64,000 bases of DNA from Gynurincola endophyticus (GCF_003991195.1 NZ_RCWL01000004.1:186001-250000); one strand, 5' to 3'; counted from the first letter of the stretch, positions 1-7,795 are shown. Made by a program: numbers and translations. Notes: generated from the letters alone by a model not told the origin.

Positions 1-393
1 ACCGAACTTTTGTACATACGGCGGAATTGGCTCAGAAACCCTGTCTTGCGTAATTAAATCAAAATCTTCTCTGATAGCCCAATCGTTCCACTGAAAAATA
101 TGCCACGGATACTGTAAGATTTTTACCTGCGAATAATCGTAATGAGACTTATGTTTTAATACGTCTTCAAGAAAGGCATGATTAGGAATAATATTAGAAG
201 CGAAAATGCGATCCTGATCAAGTTTAGTCAGCTCATTTACATCTTCTACTGCAATAATATTTTTTTTAGTGAGGTATTCCCATTTTTCCTGGATTGTAAG
301 AATCCCCAAACGAATTTTAGCAATAGAGTCTGTTGCAGAAAATGGATATAAACTCGACTTTATTTCAAAATCGTTCAGATAAATATTGGGCAT
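1..393 (-). CDS. GlmU-like sugar nucleotidyltransferase, N-terminal part (runs off the left edge)
   Basis: The open frame reads from an ATG at 393 leftward off the window; 131 codons are visible and there is no stop. The N-terminus (MPNIYLNDFEIK, then a segment with R-L-G-I-L-T-I-Q-E-K-W) resembles the Bacteroidota GlmU-like family, in which an N-terminal nucleotidyltransferase-like domain is joined to a left-handed beta-helix acyl/acetyltransferase domain. The expected role is making a UDP-amino-sugar or another activated sugar in the cytoplasm. The acetyltransferase half lies outside, so it cannot be checked. Next to it upstream is rpmE2, a neighbour I recall for this family in Bacteroidota. 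A terminator separates the two, so this gene probably has its own promoter at about 394-440, but I see no good match there. Confidence 0.7.
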   Translation of the reverse strand, partial: MPNIYLNDFEIKSSLYPFSATDSIAKIRLGILTIQEKWEYLTKKNIIAVEDVNELTKLDQDRIFASNIIPNHAFLEDVLKHKSHYDYSQVKILQYPWHIFQWNDWAIREDFDLITQDRVSEPIPPYVQKFG

Positions 394-441
394 ATATGAT
401 TAAGTTGTAAATGTTAATGAAGATATCAATTAATAGGCACT

Positions 442-475
442 AAAAAAAATCCCCTTCCTGAGAACAGGAAAGGGG
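442..475 (-). terminator. Intrinsic terminator after rpmE2
   Basis: Arms CCCCTTCCTG (451-460) and CAGGAAAGGGG (465-475) form a GC-rich hairpin with one bulge. On the minus strand it is followed by a run of T (complement of 442-449). It lies about 50 bp past the rpmE2 stop. Confidence 0.75.
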
Positions 476-523
476 AAAGTATAGCCATGAAAAACAAAAA
501 ACTTAATCTTATTTAAAAGATAA

Positions 524-772
524 TTATTTTTTCGCGTAACGTTTTTTGAATTTGTCGATTCTACCCGCAGTGTCAACTAATACGTTTTGACCAGTGTAGA
601 AAGGGTGCGAAGTAGACGAAATCTCTAATTTGATTAATGGATATTCATTTCCATCTTCCCACGAAATGGTTTCTTTAGTAGCAGCAGAAGAGCGGCTTAA
701 AAAAGTTTCACCATTACTCATGTCTTTAAAAACTACAAACCGATAACTATCGGGGTGGATACCTTTTTTCAT
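524..772 (-). CDS. rpmE2: 50S ribosomal protein L31, type B
   Basis: 82 residues, the usual length for type B L31. It is recognised by the N-terminus [17 protein letters not shown] and by the segment around [12 protein letters not shown]31 sits at the central protuberance and helps bridge the subunits. The protein has no cysteine at all, so it is the zinc-independent (C-minus) form. In many bacteria that form replaces the zinc-binding form when zinc is scarce; whether a second L31 exists here cannot be seen. The gene has its own promoter match (838-869), a leader with a 7-bp hairpin (793-812) and a terminator (442-475), so it looks monocistronic. Confidence 0.96.
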   Translation of the reverse strand: MKKGIHPDSYRFVVFKDMSNGETFLSRSSAATKETISWEDGNEYPLIKLEISSTSHPFYTGQNVLVDTAGRIDKFKKRYAKK

Positions 773-792
773 AAATCTTTGATTTGAAAGGT

Positions 793-812
793 TGTACGGA
801 TTTTGCCGTACA
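793..812 (-). promoter_or_regulatory. Hairpin in the rpmE2 leader
   Basis: TGTACGG (793-799) and CCGTACA (806-812) are perfect inverted repeats around a 6-nt loop, ending about 20 nt before the rpmE2 ATG. The hairpin lies in the predicted 5' UTR. It could be an L31-binding site or a simple stabilising hairpin. No T-run follows, so it is not a terminator. Confidence 0.45.
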
Positions 813-837
813 TTTATTAGTTAAAAATATAAAGGCA

Positions 838-869
838 CAAAATTAGTCGCTGTTACTTGCAACTCCAAA
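838..869 (-). promoter_or_regulatory. Predicted Bacteroidota-type promoter of rpmE2
   Basis: On the minus strand a TAATTTTG -7 element (838-845, fits TAnnTTTG) lies 20 nt downstream of a TTTG -33 element (866-869). The consensus spacing is about 19. The start site would be near 831, giving a leader of about 60 nt that contains the 793-812 hairpin. Confidence 0.55.
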
Positions 870-910
870 TTAATTTTTTTTGTTGAAACAACAAAAATAT
901 CTCTGAAATT

Positions 911-1402
911 TTAAGAACGCATATTTTCATATTGCAAAGGCGTACCAAACTCCTCTCCTCTGCACAACTGGATCACCTCTTGTAAGTCATCAATTTTCTT
1001 ACCAGTTACGCGAACCATGTCATCCATTATCTGTGCCTGCACCTTTAAGCCGCTGTCTTTGATCTTTTTAACAATCTTTTTAGCATCCTCCTGCTTCAAA
1101 CCGTTTTTGACAGTTACTTCCTTTTTAACGATTTTACCACTCTGATATGCTTCTTTAGTAAGATCAAAAGCCTGAGGAGCAATTCCCTGTTTATGAGCAC
1201 GGTTTACCAGAACATCCGATAACTGGTCCATTTTCATCTCATCTTCGGTTTCAATATTAATTTTGAAAGTCTTCTTATCAAGCGCTATAGAAACATGTGA
1301 ACCCTTGAAATCGAATCGATTAGTAATTTCTTTGGACGTAACGTTTACAGCATTATCCAATGCCTGAAGATCCACTTTACTAACAATATCAAATGAAGGC
1401 AT
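911..1402 (-). CDS. yajQ: YajQ family nucleotide-binding protein (cyclic di-GMP-binding in some species)
   Basis: The start is taken as the ATG at 1402, giving MPSFDIVSKVDLQ, the conserved N-terminus of the YajQ (DUF520) family; 163 residues is the normal length. An in-frame extension reaches 1420, but it overlaps the likely -7 promoter element. Conserved blocks visible are the R-F-D-F-K-G region near residue 30, the K-I-V-K-K-I-K-D-S-G-L-K-V-Q-A-Q-I stretch, and V-T-G-K-K-I-D-D-L-Q near the C-terminus. In Xanthomonas the homologue binds cyclic di-GMP and acts with a LysR regulator; in other bacteria the role is unclear. The protein is cytoplasmic. Nothing in the neighbourhood points to a cyclic-di-GMP pathway. 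Confidence 0.92.
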   Translation of the reverse strand: MPSFDIVSKVDLQALDNAVNVTSKEITNRFDFKGSHVSIALDKKTFKINIETEDEMKMDQLSDVLVNRAHKQGIAPQAFDLTKEAYQSGKIVKKEVTVKNGLKQEDAKKIVKKIKDSGLKVQAQIMDDMVRVTGKKIDDLQEVIQLCRGEEFGTPLQYENMRS

Positions 1403-1417
1403 AAGCAAGAATTTTAG

Positions 1418-1448
1418 CAAAAATAACTATAAATGCCTATAACAGAAA
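1418..1448 (-). promoter_or_regulatory. Possible promoter of yajQ
   Basis: On the minus strand TATTTTTG (1418-1425, fits TAnnTTTG) lies 19 nt downstream of TTTC (1445-1448, one change from TTTG). The predicted start site near 1411 leaves a leader under 10 nt and supports the ATG at 1402 over the longer frame. Confidence 0.35.
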
Positions 1449-1476
1449 AGGGTTCCATAGACATGGTACCCTTTTT
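1446..1476. terminator. Hairpin with A/T flanks, possible terminator
   Basis: AAAAGGGTTCCAT (1446-1458) and ATGGTACCCTTTT (1463-1475) pair with one mismatch around a 4-nt loop. A run of five T ends the plus-strand side. No gene reads into it on the plus strand, and on the minus strand it lies upstream of yajQ, so its purpose is unclear. Confidence 0.35.
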
Positions 1477-1939
1477 AACCAAAACTAACTGCTTATGAGA
1501 AAAACTATAATTTATTTGCTTGTTATATATTAGACGTTAAAAGACCTGAAAACGTTTCCTTGCGAATTGTTAAAATTTTCATAATAGACCTAAAATTCAT
1601 AGAAACTCTTTACTAAAATCAACAATCATGCAAATTTTTTTCGAATATTATCGGCTTTTTTAAACAAAATCACGATAAAACATACGAAACCAACTACTTG
1701 AACTTATCTAGATAAAATGGAGGATTATTTTTATTCCATTTTAGTAGTACGATTGATTGATTGTCAGGTTACATATATGAACGTTTCCATTAATAAGTAT
1801 GTGTGTAAACAAGATTCGGTACAGCATTACGCTTAAAATGGGTGTATAAAGTATTATAAGGGTGGTTTCTACTCCCAGTACACAGTACGGTCCTATAATA
1901 TGAGTGTTGTACAAAATCGAAAAGCAACTAAGTAAGTGT

Positions 1940-1971
1940 AAAAAAATCCCGATACGTCTGTATCGGGATTT
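1940..1971 (-). terminator. Intrinsic terminator after lgt
   Basis: AATCCCGATAC (1945-1955) and GTATCGGGATT (1960-1970) form a perfect 11-bp stem with a 4-nt loop. On the minus strand it is followed by a T-run (complement of 1940-1946). It sits just past the lgt stop at 1975. Confidence 0.85.
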
Positions 1972-1974
1972 CGT

Positions 1975-3279
1975 TTATTTTTTAGTTGCTGTAACATTCT
2001 GATCTTTTCGTTTCCAAAGCACAAAGGCTAATACAAGGCCAATTACCACCAAACTCAGTGAAATGACTTCTGCCTGTGTAGGATTGAACCCTAAAAGGTG
2101 CATCTTGTTATTAACTCTTATCTTCTCAATTGTAAAACGCTCCAGGCCGTTCAGGATAAGATAGATGGCAAATAACATTCCTGCAATCTTAACTCTCTTA
2201 CGAATTGCCCACAAAATCAGGAAAATGATAAAGCCCATGATGGTTTCATAAAATGCGGTAGGAAATACCGGCATCGGTAGCTGAGAACAATACTGCTCGC
2301 CTTCGCAACCTTCCAGCTTCACACCTTCACTGATCACGTTATTCGGGAAATTATAAGCCACCATCCAGGTTGGTAAAAAAGAAGGAGCTTCTACAAACTT
2401 CTTTTGCACCTGAACTGCCGAAGTATCTCTGAACTGACGATAGTAGTAATTGATGTTTTTTTCTATACTTGCCATTGCAGTAGCACTATCCGCTTTTACT
2501 ACTTTTCCGTCAGGAGTATTTACATAAGCAGCATTCACAATTCCCCAGTCACCGTCACCACTTACCTGACAACCGATACGGCCGATAGCATAAGCAATGA
2601 TTAATGCCGGTGCAATGGCATCACATAACTCTCTGAATGAAAATTTATGTTTTCTTGAATAATAATAAATTGCAATACCGGCACAGATCAATCCACCATA
2701 AAATGTTAACCCGCTAAAGCTGAATAATGACCCGATCGGATCTTGTACAAACTCATCCCAGTTTTCAAAATTGTGAAACAACTTTGCACCCAGAAAACCA
2801 AACAACGCCGCTAACATCAGCATATCACCTACCCTGTCTTTAGGCCATACTTTTCGCATTTCTTCTTTCGGCGAAGGAAGCGCCTGTTTTTTCTTTTCAG
2901 CATACTTCGTATATGCGAAAAGAGCACCGGCAATCAATCCGGTTAAAAGGTTTCCCTGGATTGAAAAAATGAACGCCTGCGGATCAGCTACCTGCGATTT
3001 ATCTGCGATAAATAAACCAATAATTTTATAGCCGAATAAAAAACCCCATATGAAATTAATGACTAACTCTGTAGTAGAAGCAGGTTTTCCAATCACCACT
3101 TTCTGCGTGGTAAAACCTATTCTTCCTTCCTTTTCTTTACGTTCTAACTCCTTATACAATAGATAAGCGGCTGTCAGAAACGCTATTGCAACAAAAAAAC
3201 CGAATGAATTTACAAAGTGTAAAAAGCCCAGTTCAATGTTGAATAAATCTTTAAATGCGTAATAGAGATTGGGATACAT
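1975..3279 (-). CDS. lgt: Prolipoprotein diacylglyceryl transferase
   Basis: Lgt moves a diacylglyceryl group from phosphatidylglycerol to the lipobox cysteine of prolipoproteins in the inner membrane, the first step of lipoprotein maturation. Several hydrophobic spans are visible, with the F-Y-G-G-L segment and the family signature region as GRIGCQVSGDGDWG (canonical GRxGNFxNxExxG). F-P-T-A-F-Y-E and the last spans follow. At 434 residues it is much longer than the E. coli enzyme (291). Part of the excess is an insert of about 80 residues between the signature and the F-P-T-A-F-Y-E segment; another part is a charged loop near residues 125-145. Lipoproteins encoded in this window (44169, 48444, 58981) would be its substrates. 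It appears to be a single gene with its own terminator. Confidence 0.93.
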   Translation of the reverse strand: MYPNLYYAFKDLFNIELGFLHFVNSFGFFVAIAFLTAAYLLYKELERKEKEGRIGFTTQKVVIGKPASTTELVINFIWGFLFGYKIIGLFIADKSQVADPQAFIFSIQGNLLTGLIAGALFAYTKYAEKKKQALPSPKEEMRKVWPKDRVGDMLMLAALFGFLGAKLFHNFENWDEFVQDPIGSLFSFSGLTFYGGLICAGIAIYYYSRKHKFSFRELCDAIAPALIIAYAIGRIGCQVSGDGDWGIVNAAYVNTPDGKVVKADSATAMASIEKNINYYYRQFRDTSAVQVQKKFVEAPSFLPTWMVAYNFPNNVISEGVKLEGCEGEQYCSQLPMPVFPTAFYETIMGFIIFLILWAIRKRVKIAGMLFAIYLILNGLERFTIEKIRVNNKMHLLGFNPTQAEVISLSLVVIGLVLAFVLWKRKDQNVTATKK

Positions 3280-3508
3280 AATTACTTTTAATTCAATTGC
3301 AATGATAAGAAAACAATCGCGAGAATGAAAATAGAATTAGGTTAAATTGAACTATTTGACAACCCTTTACTATTCTTTCATGATTTATTCTCCTTAAAAC
3401 TTTAGTTACTTCCGATCACATGCTTACGCTGTTTTTATGCAAATACATTCAGGTCGATACAAGGCAAGCTTAAACAAAATCAGCTTATTCTATCACCAGC
3501 ATTATAAT

Positions 3509-3536
3509 AAAAAAAACCTCCCCGCAGGAAGGTTTT
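3509..3536 (-). terminator. Intrinsic terminator after the bacilliredoxin gene
   Basis: AACCTCC and GGAAGGTT arms around CCGCA form a GC-rich hairpin. On the minus strand it is followed by a run of eight T (complement of 3509-3516). It lies 20 bp past the stop at 3556. Confidence 0.75.
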
Positions 3537-3555
3537 CAATAATGTTCGGTAGTTA

Positions 3556-3972
3556 TTAGTCGCAATACTCATTAAACGCACCAATTAAGTTGTGCGCAAT
3601 AATCTGAGGAGGCGTTCCTTCAATCTGGTGACGCTCGATAAAGTGTACCAGTTTACCATCTTTAAACAATGCAATAGCAGGAGAAGATGGTGGATAAGGA
3701 GCTAAATGCTCACGTAAGCGTTGTACTGCAGCAATATCATAACCTGCGAAAGCTGTAGTTAAATGCGTTGGCTTTTTTTCCGTATTGTTTACAGCCATCA
3801 CTACACTTGGACGTGCAGAACCTGCTGAACAACCACATACAGAGTTAATCATCACCAAAGTAGTACCTGATTCTTTTAATTGGGCATCTACCGCATCTGG
3901 AGTCAACAACTCACTGAAACCATTATCGGTTAACTCCTCCTTCATGGGCTTAACTATCTCAGTTGGATACAT
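3556..3972 (-). CDS. Bacilliredoxin, BrxA/BrxB family (YphP/YqiW type)
   Basis: 138 residues with the diagnostic V-C-G-C-S-A-G-S-A-R-P motif near residues 45-55, plus P-Y-P-P-S-S-P-A-I-A-L-F and H-x-I-E-G near the C-terminus. These are hallmarks of the DUF1094 thioredoxin-fold family. In Firmicutes these proteins remove bacillithiol from oxidised protein cysteines, the CGC motif being the redox centre. Many Bacteroidota carry bacillithiol synthesis genes; none lie in this window, so the thiol partner is inferred. The gene is cytoplasmic and monocistronic, with a good promoter match at 4011-4041 and a terminator at 3509-3536. It lies divergently beside a small heat-shock gene, which fits a stress-linked neighbourhood. 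Confidence 0.93.
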   Translation of the reverse strand: MYPTEIVKPMKEELTDNGFSELLTPDAVDAQLKESGTTLVMINSVCGCSAGSARPSVVMAVNNTEKKPTHLTTAFAGYDIAAVQRLREHLAPYPPSSPAIALFKDGKLVHFIERHQIEGTPPQIIAHNLIGAFNEYCD

Positions 3973-4010
3973 ATAATCTATATTTTAAAATATTATTTCT
4001 AATTACAACG

Positions 4011-4041
4011 CAAATCTAGCGCATTTGTTCATTTACTCAAT
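4011..4041 (-). promoter_or_regulatory. Predicted promoter of the bacilliredoxin gene
   Basis: On the minus strand TAGATTTG (4011-4018, fits TAnnTTTG) lies exactly 19 nt downstream of ATTG (4038-4041, TTG core of the -33 element). The start site would be near 4005, giving a leader of about 33 nt. Confidence 0.6.
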
Positions 4042-4194
4042 AAGCCATATTGTCACAAAAATATTCACTAAAGCGACATTTAGTCTTGCCGCCTGAATGA
4101 AAAATGTATAATTGTCTCAAAAACCGGCATCGGAACACCATTTGATTCTACCAATTCAAAGAATAAAATATTAATCACTATAATACTTTTAAAA

Positions 4195-4614
4195 ATGACA
4201 CTAGTAAAAATGAACAACAGACCATTCAACAGACATTTTTCCGATTTATTTGACGAATTATTCAATATGCAAACAGTAGAGCAAAACAAAATTCCGGCAG
4301 TTAATATCTCAGAAACAGACCAGGCGTTTCAATTACAATTGTTCGCTCCGGGCTTAAAGAAAGAGTTATTTACCATTAAAGTAGAAGATGGCAACTTAAA
4401 CATCGGCTACGAGCACAAATCAGAACAAAAAACCGAAAACAACAAAGTAGTTCGTAACGAATTCAGCTATAAAAGCTTTAAACGTTCATTCCATATTGCC
4501 GACCTGGTGGATGCCGATCAGATCAGTGCCCAGTACCAGGATGGAGTTTTAACATTAAATTTGCCTAAAACACAACCGGTACAACCGGCTATTAAACAAA
4601 TTGCGATTCAATAA
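4195..4614 (+). CDS. Small heat-shock protein, Hsp20/alpha-crystallin family
   Basis: 139 residues. The alpha-crystallin domain spans about residues 33-130 and begins at N-K-I-P-A-V-N-I-S-E-T. Its hallmark G-V-L-T-L-N-L-P-K lies near the C-terminus, and the tail I-K-Q-I-A-I resembles the I-x-I motif used for oligomer contacts. It is an ATP-independent holdase that binds unfolding proteins in the cytoplasm. The first ATG (MTLVKMNNRPF) is preferred because related proteins begin with M-T-L-V-K; a second ATG lies at 4210. It is a single gene ended by the hairpin at 4640-4668. No CIRCE-type inverted repeat or clear promoter was seen upstream. Confidence 0.93.
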   Translation: MTLVKMNNRPFNRHFSDLFDELFNMQTVEQNKIPAVNISETDQAFQLQLFAPGLKKELFTIKVEDGNLNIGYEHKSEQKTENNKVVRNEFSYKSFKRSFHIADLVDADQISAQYQDGVLTLNLPKTQPVQPAIKQIAIQ

Positions 4615-4639
4615 TAAAGTAAAGGGTTAGTGAGTAGTG

Positions 4640-4668
4640 GCCCCCAACATAGTTGGGGGCATTTTTTT
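4640..4668 (+). terminator. Intrinsic terminator after the Hsp20 gene
   Basis: GCCCCCAAC (4640-4648) and GTTGGGGGC (4652-4660) form a perfect 9-bp GC-rich stem with a 3-nt loop, followed by A and seven T. Confidence 0.92.
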
Positions 4669-4737
4669 ATGTATAGTATTATAAAGAAATCACTTATGAA
4701 CGTTTTATAACTCTTTCATTTTAGTGCCGAAACTCCT

Positions 4738-4745
4738 TATCTTTG
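4738..4745 (+). promoter_or_regulatory. -7 promoter element before the 4780 gene
   Basis: TATCTTTG fits TAnnTTTG. A weak -33 candidate TTTC (4714-4717) lies 20 nt upstream. The start site near 4752 would give a leader of about 28 nt. Confidence 0.4.
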
Positions 4746-4779
4746 TTTTTTTTCATACCTTAGAGTTGAGAATAAACAC

Positions 4780-6147
4780 ATGAGAAAGAAAATATTATTT
4801 CGTATTAGTTTTCTTGGTCTGACTTTATTGATGATGTCCATAGCTTTTGGTCAATCCAATGCCGATACTTTAGTTAAGAAAGTCAACTCCGACACCATCC
4901 CGCCGGTTACGGCCAGGGATACTATCCCCCCAGTTAAAGCCGATACTTTACCCAAGGTCGATAGTCCTTATATTATTGTTCCCGTAGTGGAACCTTTAAG
5001 GATCATTAACCTCAATCCTTACTTAACCCTGAATGTAGATTCTGTATTCGAGTATGATTTAAAAATCAACAAAAACGAGTCAGATTACCACTGGTTTATT
5101 ACCCGTTCGGCGGTTAATGGCGTTAAACTGGATAGTAAAACCGGAAAACTCCAGATCCGCCCCGTAAAATCTTACTTTTTATCGAATCGTCTCCAGTACG
5201 ATACCGAGTATAAAATAGGAATTGGTGTTCAGAGCCTGAAAGATCCCAGCATCAGAGTGGATACCGTCATGAAAATATTATTCTACAATACGGAAATCAT
5301 CCCTTCCAAGCTAAAGTTATCTACCACCGCCGTTATCACGATTAACGAAGGAGAAACCCTTAATATCGGTGTTCAGTGTGAAAACGGTACATTCCCTATC
5401 GAAAATGTAACCTTTTATAGTAGTGTAGCACTGGTAGACGTTCAGGGAATTAACCAATGTGGTCAAAACCTCAGCTGGACACCTACCTATGAGTTCGTAA
5501 AAGAAACTGACTCTGCCAAACTTAAAATATTCAACCTCTACTTTGTAGGCACAACTAAAATGTTGCAAAGAGATACAGCAAGTGTACGTGTTATTGTAAA
5601 AAATGCTTTGGATTACCCATCAGCAGCAAAAGAACATGCTAAAATCACAGCTGATGTAAACAGATATATTTTACAATTAAAATATACTTTCTTCCAGCTG
5701 GACGGTTCAGTGAAAAAGACCAAGAGAACCAGAACTTCTTTTGATATCACCAGTTCAGCCACTTCCCTTTCGGGTACTATTTTCAGTTCTTCCACAAAAA
5801 AGAGTAACCAGAATGTAGGAAAGGTACTTCCCGGTGTCGGCGTAACGCTCGTTCCGGTAAAAGAAGCCGCAGCACCACAAAAAAATACAGAACAAAATCA
5901 GGCAACCCTGATCCGTTCTTCCATCAAACGCCTCGAGCTGATGGTACAGGAAAACCGATTGATCGGTAACCAGGATGAATTGGTACTGACTAAAACCAAT
6001 AAGCTAAAAGACGAATTAAAGCAGATGCAGCTTCAACTGATTGATGTGCCTTTAGAACTGGCGTCCTCATTATCTGAAGAAGATTTGAATGCTTATTTTA
6101 ATAGTCCGAAAGTAAATCGTAAATACAGAACCAAAAAGAGAAGATAA
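4780..6147 (+). CDS. Secreted protein of unknown function with Ig-like segments and a coiled-coil tail
   Basis: 455 residues; I do not recognise a named family. Residues 1-25 form a signal peptide ending at A-F-G-Q-S. A short repeat follows, in which D-T-I-P-P-V and D-T-L-P variants recur between residues 30 and 65. Two beta-rich segments look like cadherin/Ig-type putative domains: about 70-165, and about 175-275 with N-E-G-E-T-L-N-I-G and L-S-W-T-P-T. Residues 275-345 are K/T/S-rich. The C-terminal 380-430 stretch is Leu/Gln/Lys/Glu-rich and likely coiled coil, and the protein ends very basic (K-Y-R-T-K-K-R-R). It is probably periplasmic or surface-associated. It lacks a type IX sorting domain and a lipobox. 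It stands alone between two terminators. Confidence 0.75.
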   Translation: MRKKILFRISFLGLTLLMMSIAFGQSNADTLVKKVNSDTIPPVTARDTIPPVKADTLPKVDSPYIIVPVVEPLRIINLNPYLTLNVDSVFEYDLKINKNESDYHWFITRSAVNGVKLDSKTGKLQIRPVKSYFLSNRLQYDTEYKIGIGVQSLKDPSIRVDTVMKILFYNTEIIPSKLKLSTTAVITINEGETLNIGVQCENGTFPIENVTFYSSVALVDVQGINQCGQNLSWTPTYEFVKETDSAKLKIFNLYFVGTTKMLQRDTASVRVIVKNALDYPSAAKEHAKITADVNRYILQLKYTFFQLDGSVKKTKRTRTSFDITSSATSLSGTIFSSSTKKSNQNVGKVLPGVGVTLVPVKEAAAPQKNTEQNQATLIRSSIKRLELMVQENRLIGNQDELVLTKTNKLKDELKQMQLQLIDVPLELASSLSEEDLNAYFNSPKVNRKYRTKKRR

Positions 6148-6202
6148 GCTCAGGTTGATGGAAACACTCACCTGATCATAATGGCTGGTTCACTAACCTT
6201 AT

Positions 6203-6247
6203 AAAAATAAAACAGGCTGTTCCGACGGAACAGCCTGTTTTATTTTT
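6203..6247. terminator. Bidirectional terminator between convergent genes
   Basis: Perfect 21-bp arms (6203-6223 and 6227-6247) around a 3-nt loop, with the GC-rich core CAGGCTGTTCC and A/T tracts on both sides. It serves the plus-strand gene ending at 6147 and the minus-strand gene ending at 6266. Confidence 0.93.
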
Positions 6248-6265
6248 ATTATAGTTGTATAAACT

Positions 6266-7672
6266 TTATTTTATATACCCCAAAATCTTCAACATCGACT
6301 GAGCGCTTTGCTCTTTCGCATATACCCAATCTACCAGTTTACCATTTTTATCTTTTTCGATAATAATGTGTTTTGGAGATGGAATAAGACAGTGCTTAAT
6401 GCCTCCATAACCGGAAATCTGATCCTGATAAGCTCCCGTATGGAAGAATCCGAGATAAAGCGGTTCTTTATCATCTTCAGAAACCTTTGGCAAAAACACT
6501 TCATTTACGTGCTCTTCAGAGTCATAATAATCATGCGAGTCGCAGGTAATGCCTCCCAGCACCACCCGTTGATATTCCTTATCCCACTTATTAATGGGTA
6601 ACATGAGAAATTTCTCCCCGATACCCCAGGTATCCGGTAAGGTAGTGATGAAAGAAGAATCAATCATATACCAGATCTCACGGTCATTCTGCACTTTGTG
6701 TCCGATTACGCTATAAATATGAGCCATCGACTCCCCTACAGTGTAACTACCAAATTCAGTGAAGATATTTGGCATTGGAACTTTATTCTTTTTACAGGCT
6801 TTTTTAATATTTCCTACAATTTCATTGATCATGAACTGGTAGTCGTATTCAAATGCCAGACTGTGTTTAATCGGAAAACCTCCGCCAATGTTGATAGAAT
6901 CCAGCTCAGGGCAGATTTTTTTCAACTGGCAATAAAGATTGATGACTTTATTTAATTCACTCCAATAGTAAATGTCATCTTTAATACCCTTATTCAGGAA
7001 GATGTGTAACATTTTCAACTGGAACTTATCTTCGTTACCCTCGATCTGGTCTACGTAGAACTCTAATACATCTCTCGCACGGAATCCTAAACGCGAGGTG
7101 TAGAACGGAAAACTCGGTTCTTCCTCAGCCGCAATACGGATTCCTAACTTGAAAGGCTGTTTTACAGATCTTTTGTAGTTGATTAATTCATCTTTATTAT
7201 CCAGGATAGGAATAACGTTCTTGAATCCTGAGTTGATTAAAGAAGCGATATTTCTGGTATACAACTTTTGTTTGAACCCGTTACAGATAATAAAGGTATC
7301 CTTATTAACCTTCTTCTTTTCGTAAAGCTTCTTGATAATCTCAATATCGTATGCATAAGAAGTTTCTAAATGAATATCATGCTTCAGTGCTTCTTCTACA
7401 ACGAATGCAAAGTGAGAGCTTTTGGTACAATAACAATAATTATATTTCCCCTCATAGCGGTGCTTCTTAAAGGCGTTTTCGAACATCTTTTTGGCCTTAT
7501 TGATCTGCATTCCGATCTTAGGCAGGTACGACACCTTCATAGGGGTACCATACTTATCGATCAAAGCCCTCAAATCAATGCCGTTAAACAATAGATTATT
7601 CTCTTGCACTTCGAAGTCTTCCTGGGGGAAGTTGAAGGTTTGTGACACCAAGTCGGTGTACGTATTATTCAT
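6266..7672 (-). CDS. speA: Biosynthetic-type arginine decarboxylase (fold type III, short Bacteroidota form)
   Basis: This PLP enzyme converts arginine to agmatine, the entry to polyamine synthesis. The start is the ATG at 7672 (MNNTYTDLVSQTF), giving 468 residues. An in-frame extension reaches 7771 but lacks family resemblance and contains a promoter-like element. Visible features are the PLP-lysine segment Y-C-T-K-S-S-H-F near residue 85, the glycine-rich N-I-G-G-G-F-P phosphate-binding loop, and C-D-S-H-D-Y-Y, the C-D-S-x-D substrate motif shared by ornithine/arginine decarboxylases. It is shorter than E. coli SpeA (about 658), as in Bacteroidota. Related carboxynorspermidine or diaminopimelate decarboxylases are less likely given the long N-terminal region. 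It is a single gene, sharing a terminator with its convergent neighbour. Confidence 0.85.
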   Translation of the reverse strand: MNNTYTDLVSQTFNFPQEDFEVQENNLLFNGIDLRALIDKYGTPMKVSYLPKIGMQINKAKKMFENAFKKHRYEGKYNYCYCTKSSHFAFVVEEALKHDIHLETSYAYDIEIIKKLYEKKKVNKDTFIICNGFKQKLYTRNIASLINSGFKNVIPILDNKDELINYKRSVKQPFKLGIRIAAEEEPSFPFYTSRLGFRARDVLEFYVDQIEGNEDKFQLKMLHIFLNKGIKDDIYYWSELNKVINLYCQLKKICPELDSINIGGGFPIKHSLAFEYDYQFMINEIVGNIKKACKKNKVPMPNIFTEFGSYTVGESMAHIYSVIGHKVQNDREIWYMIDSSFITTLPDTWGIGEKFLMLPINKWDKEYQRVVLGGITCDSHDYYDSEEHVNEVFLPKVSEDDKEPLYLGFFHTGAYQDQISGYGGIKHCLIPSPKHIIIEKDKNGKLVDWVYAKEQSAQSMLKILGYIK

Positions 7673-7738
7673 GTACTGATTCACGTCGCTATATAAGGTG
7701 AATTTTAGTGAAAGAAAATGCTTCCCAACAAATTTTGA

Positions 7739-7746
7739 CAAAAATA
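7739..7746 (-). promoter_or_regulatory. -7 promoter element before the arginine decarboxylase gene
   Basis: On the minus strand this reads TATTTTTG, fitting TAnnTTTG. The nearest TTTG (7769-7772) is 22 nt upstream, a little far. A start site near 7732 supports translation from 7672. Confidence 0.35.
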
Positions 7747-7795
7747 ATTGTTTAGCATTATAAAAAAACAAAGTTTCAAAAAAATGTAAGAAAAC

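Larger units (their letters stand above)
1403..1974. other. Intergenic region, no gene recognised
   Basis: 572 bp between yajQ and lgt. It holds the yajQ promoter match (1418-1448), an imperfect hairpin at 1446-1475, a second hairpin with 9-bp arms TAAAATGGA (1713-1721) and TCCATTTTA (1735-1743), and the lgt terminator (1940-1971). I find no convincing open frame and no full promoter that would drive a small RNA. It is unusually long for this compact window. Confidence 0.6.

Noticed and set aside
1446-1974. Possible small RNA gene between yajQ and lgt
   Set aside because: No TAnnTTTG-type promoter on either strand in the right place and the hairpins are not arranged as one transcript; kept only as an observation.
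7673-7771. Longer arginine decarboxylase starting at 7771
   Set aside because: The added residues lack family resemblance and overlap a TAnnTTTG element; the ATG at 7672 fits the family start.
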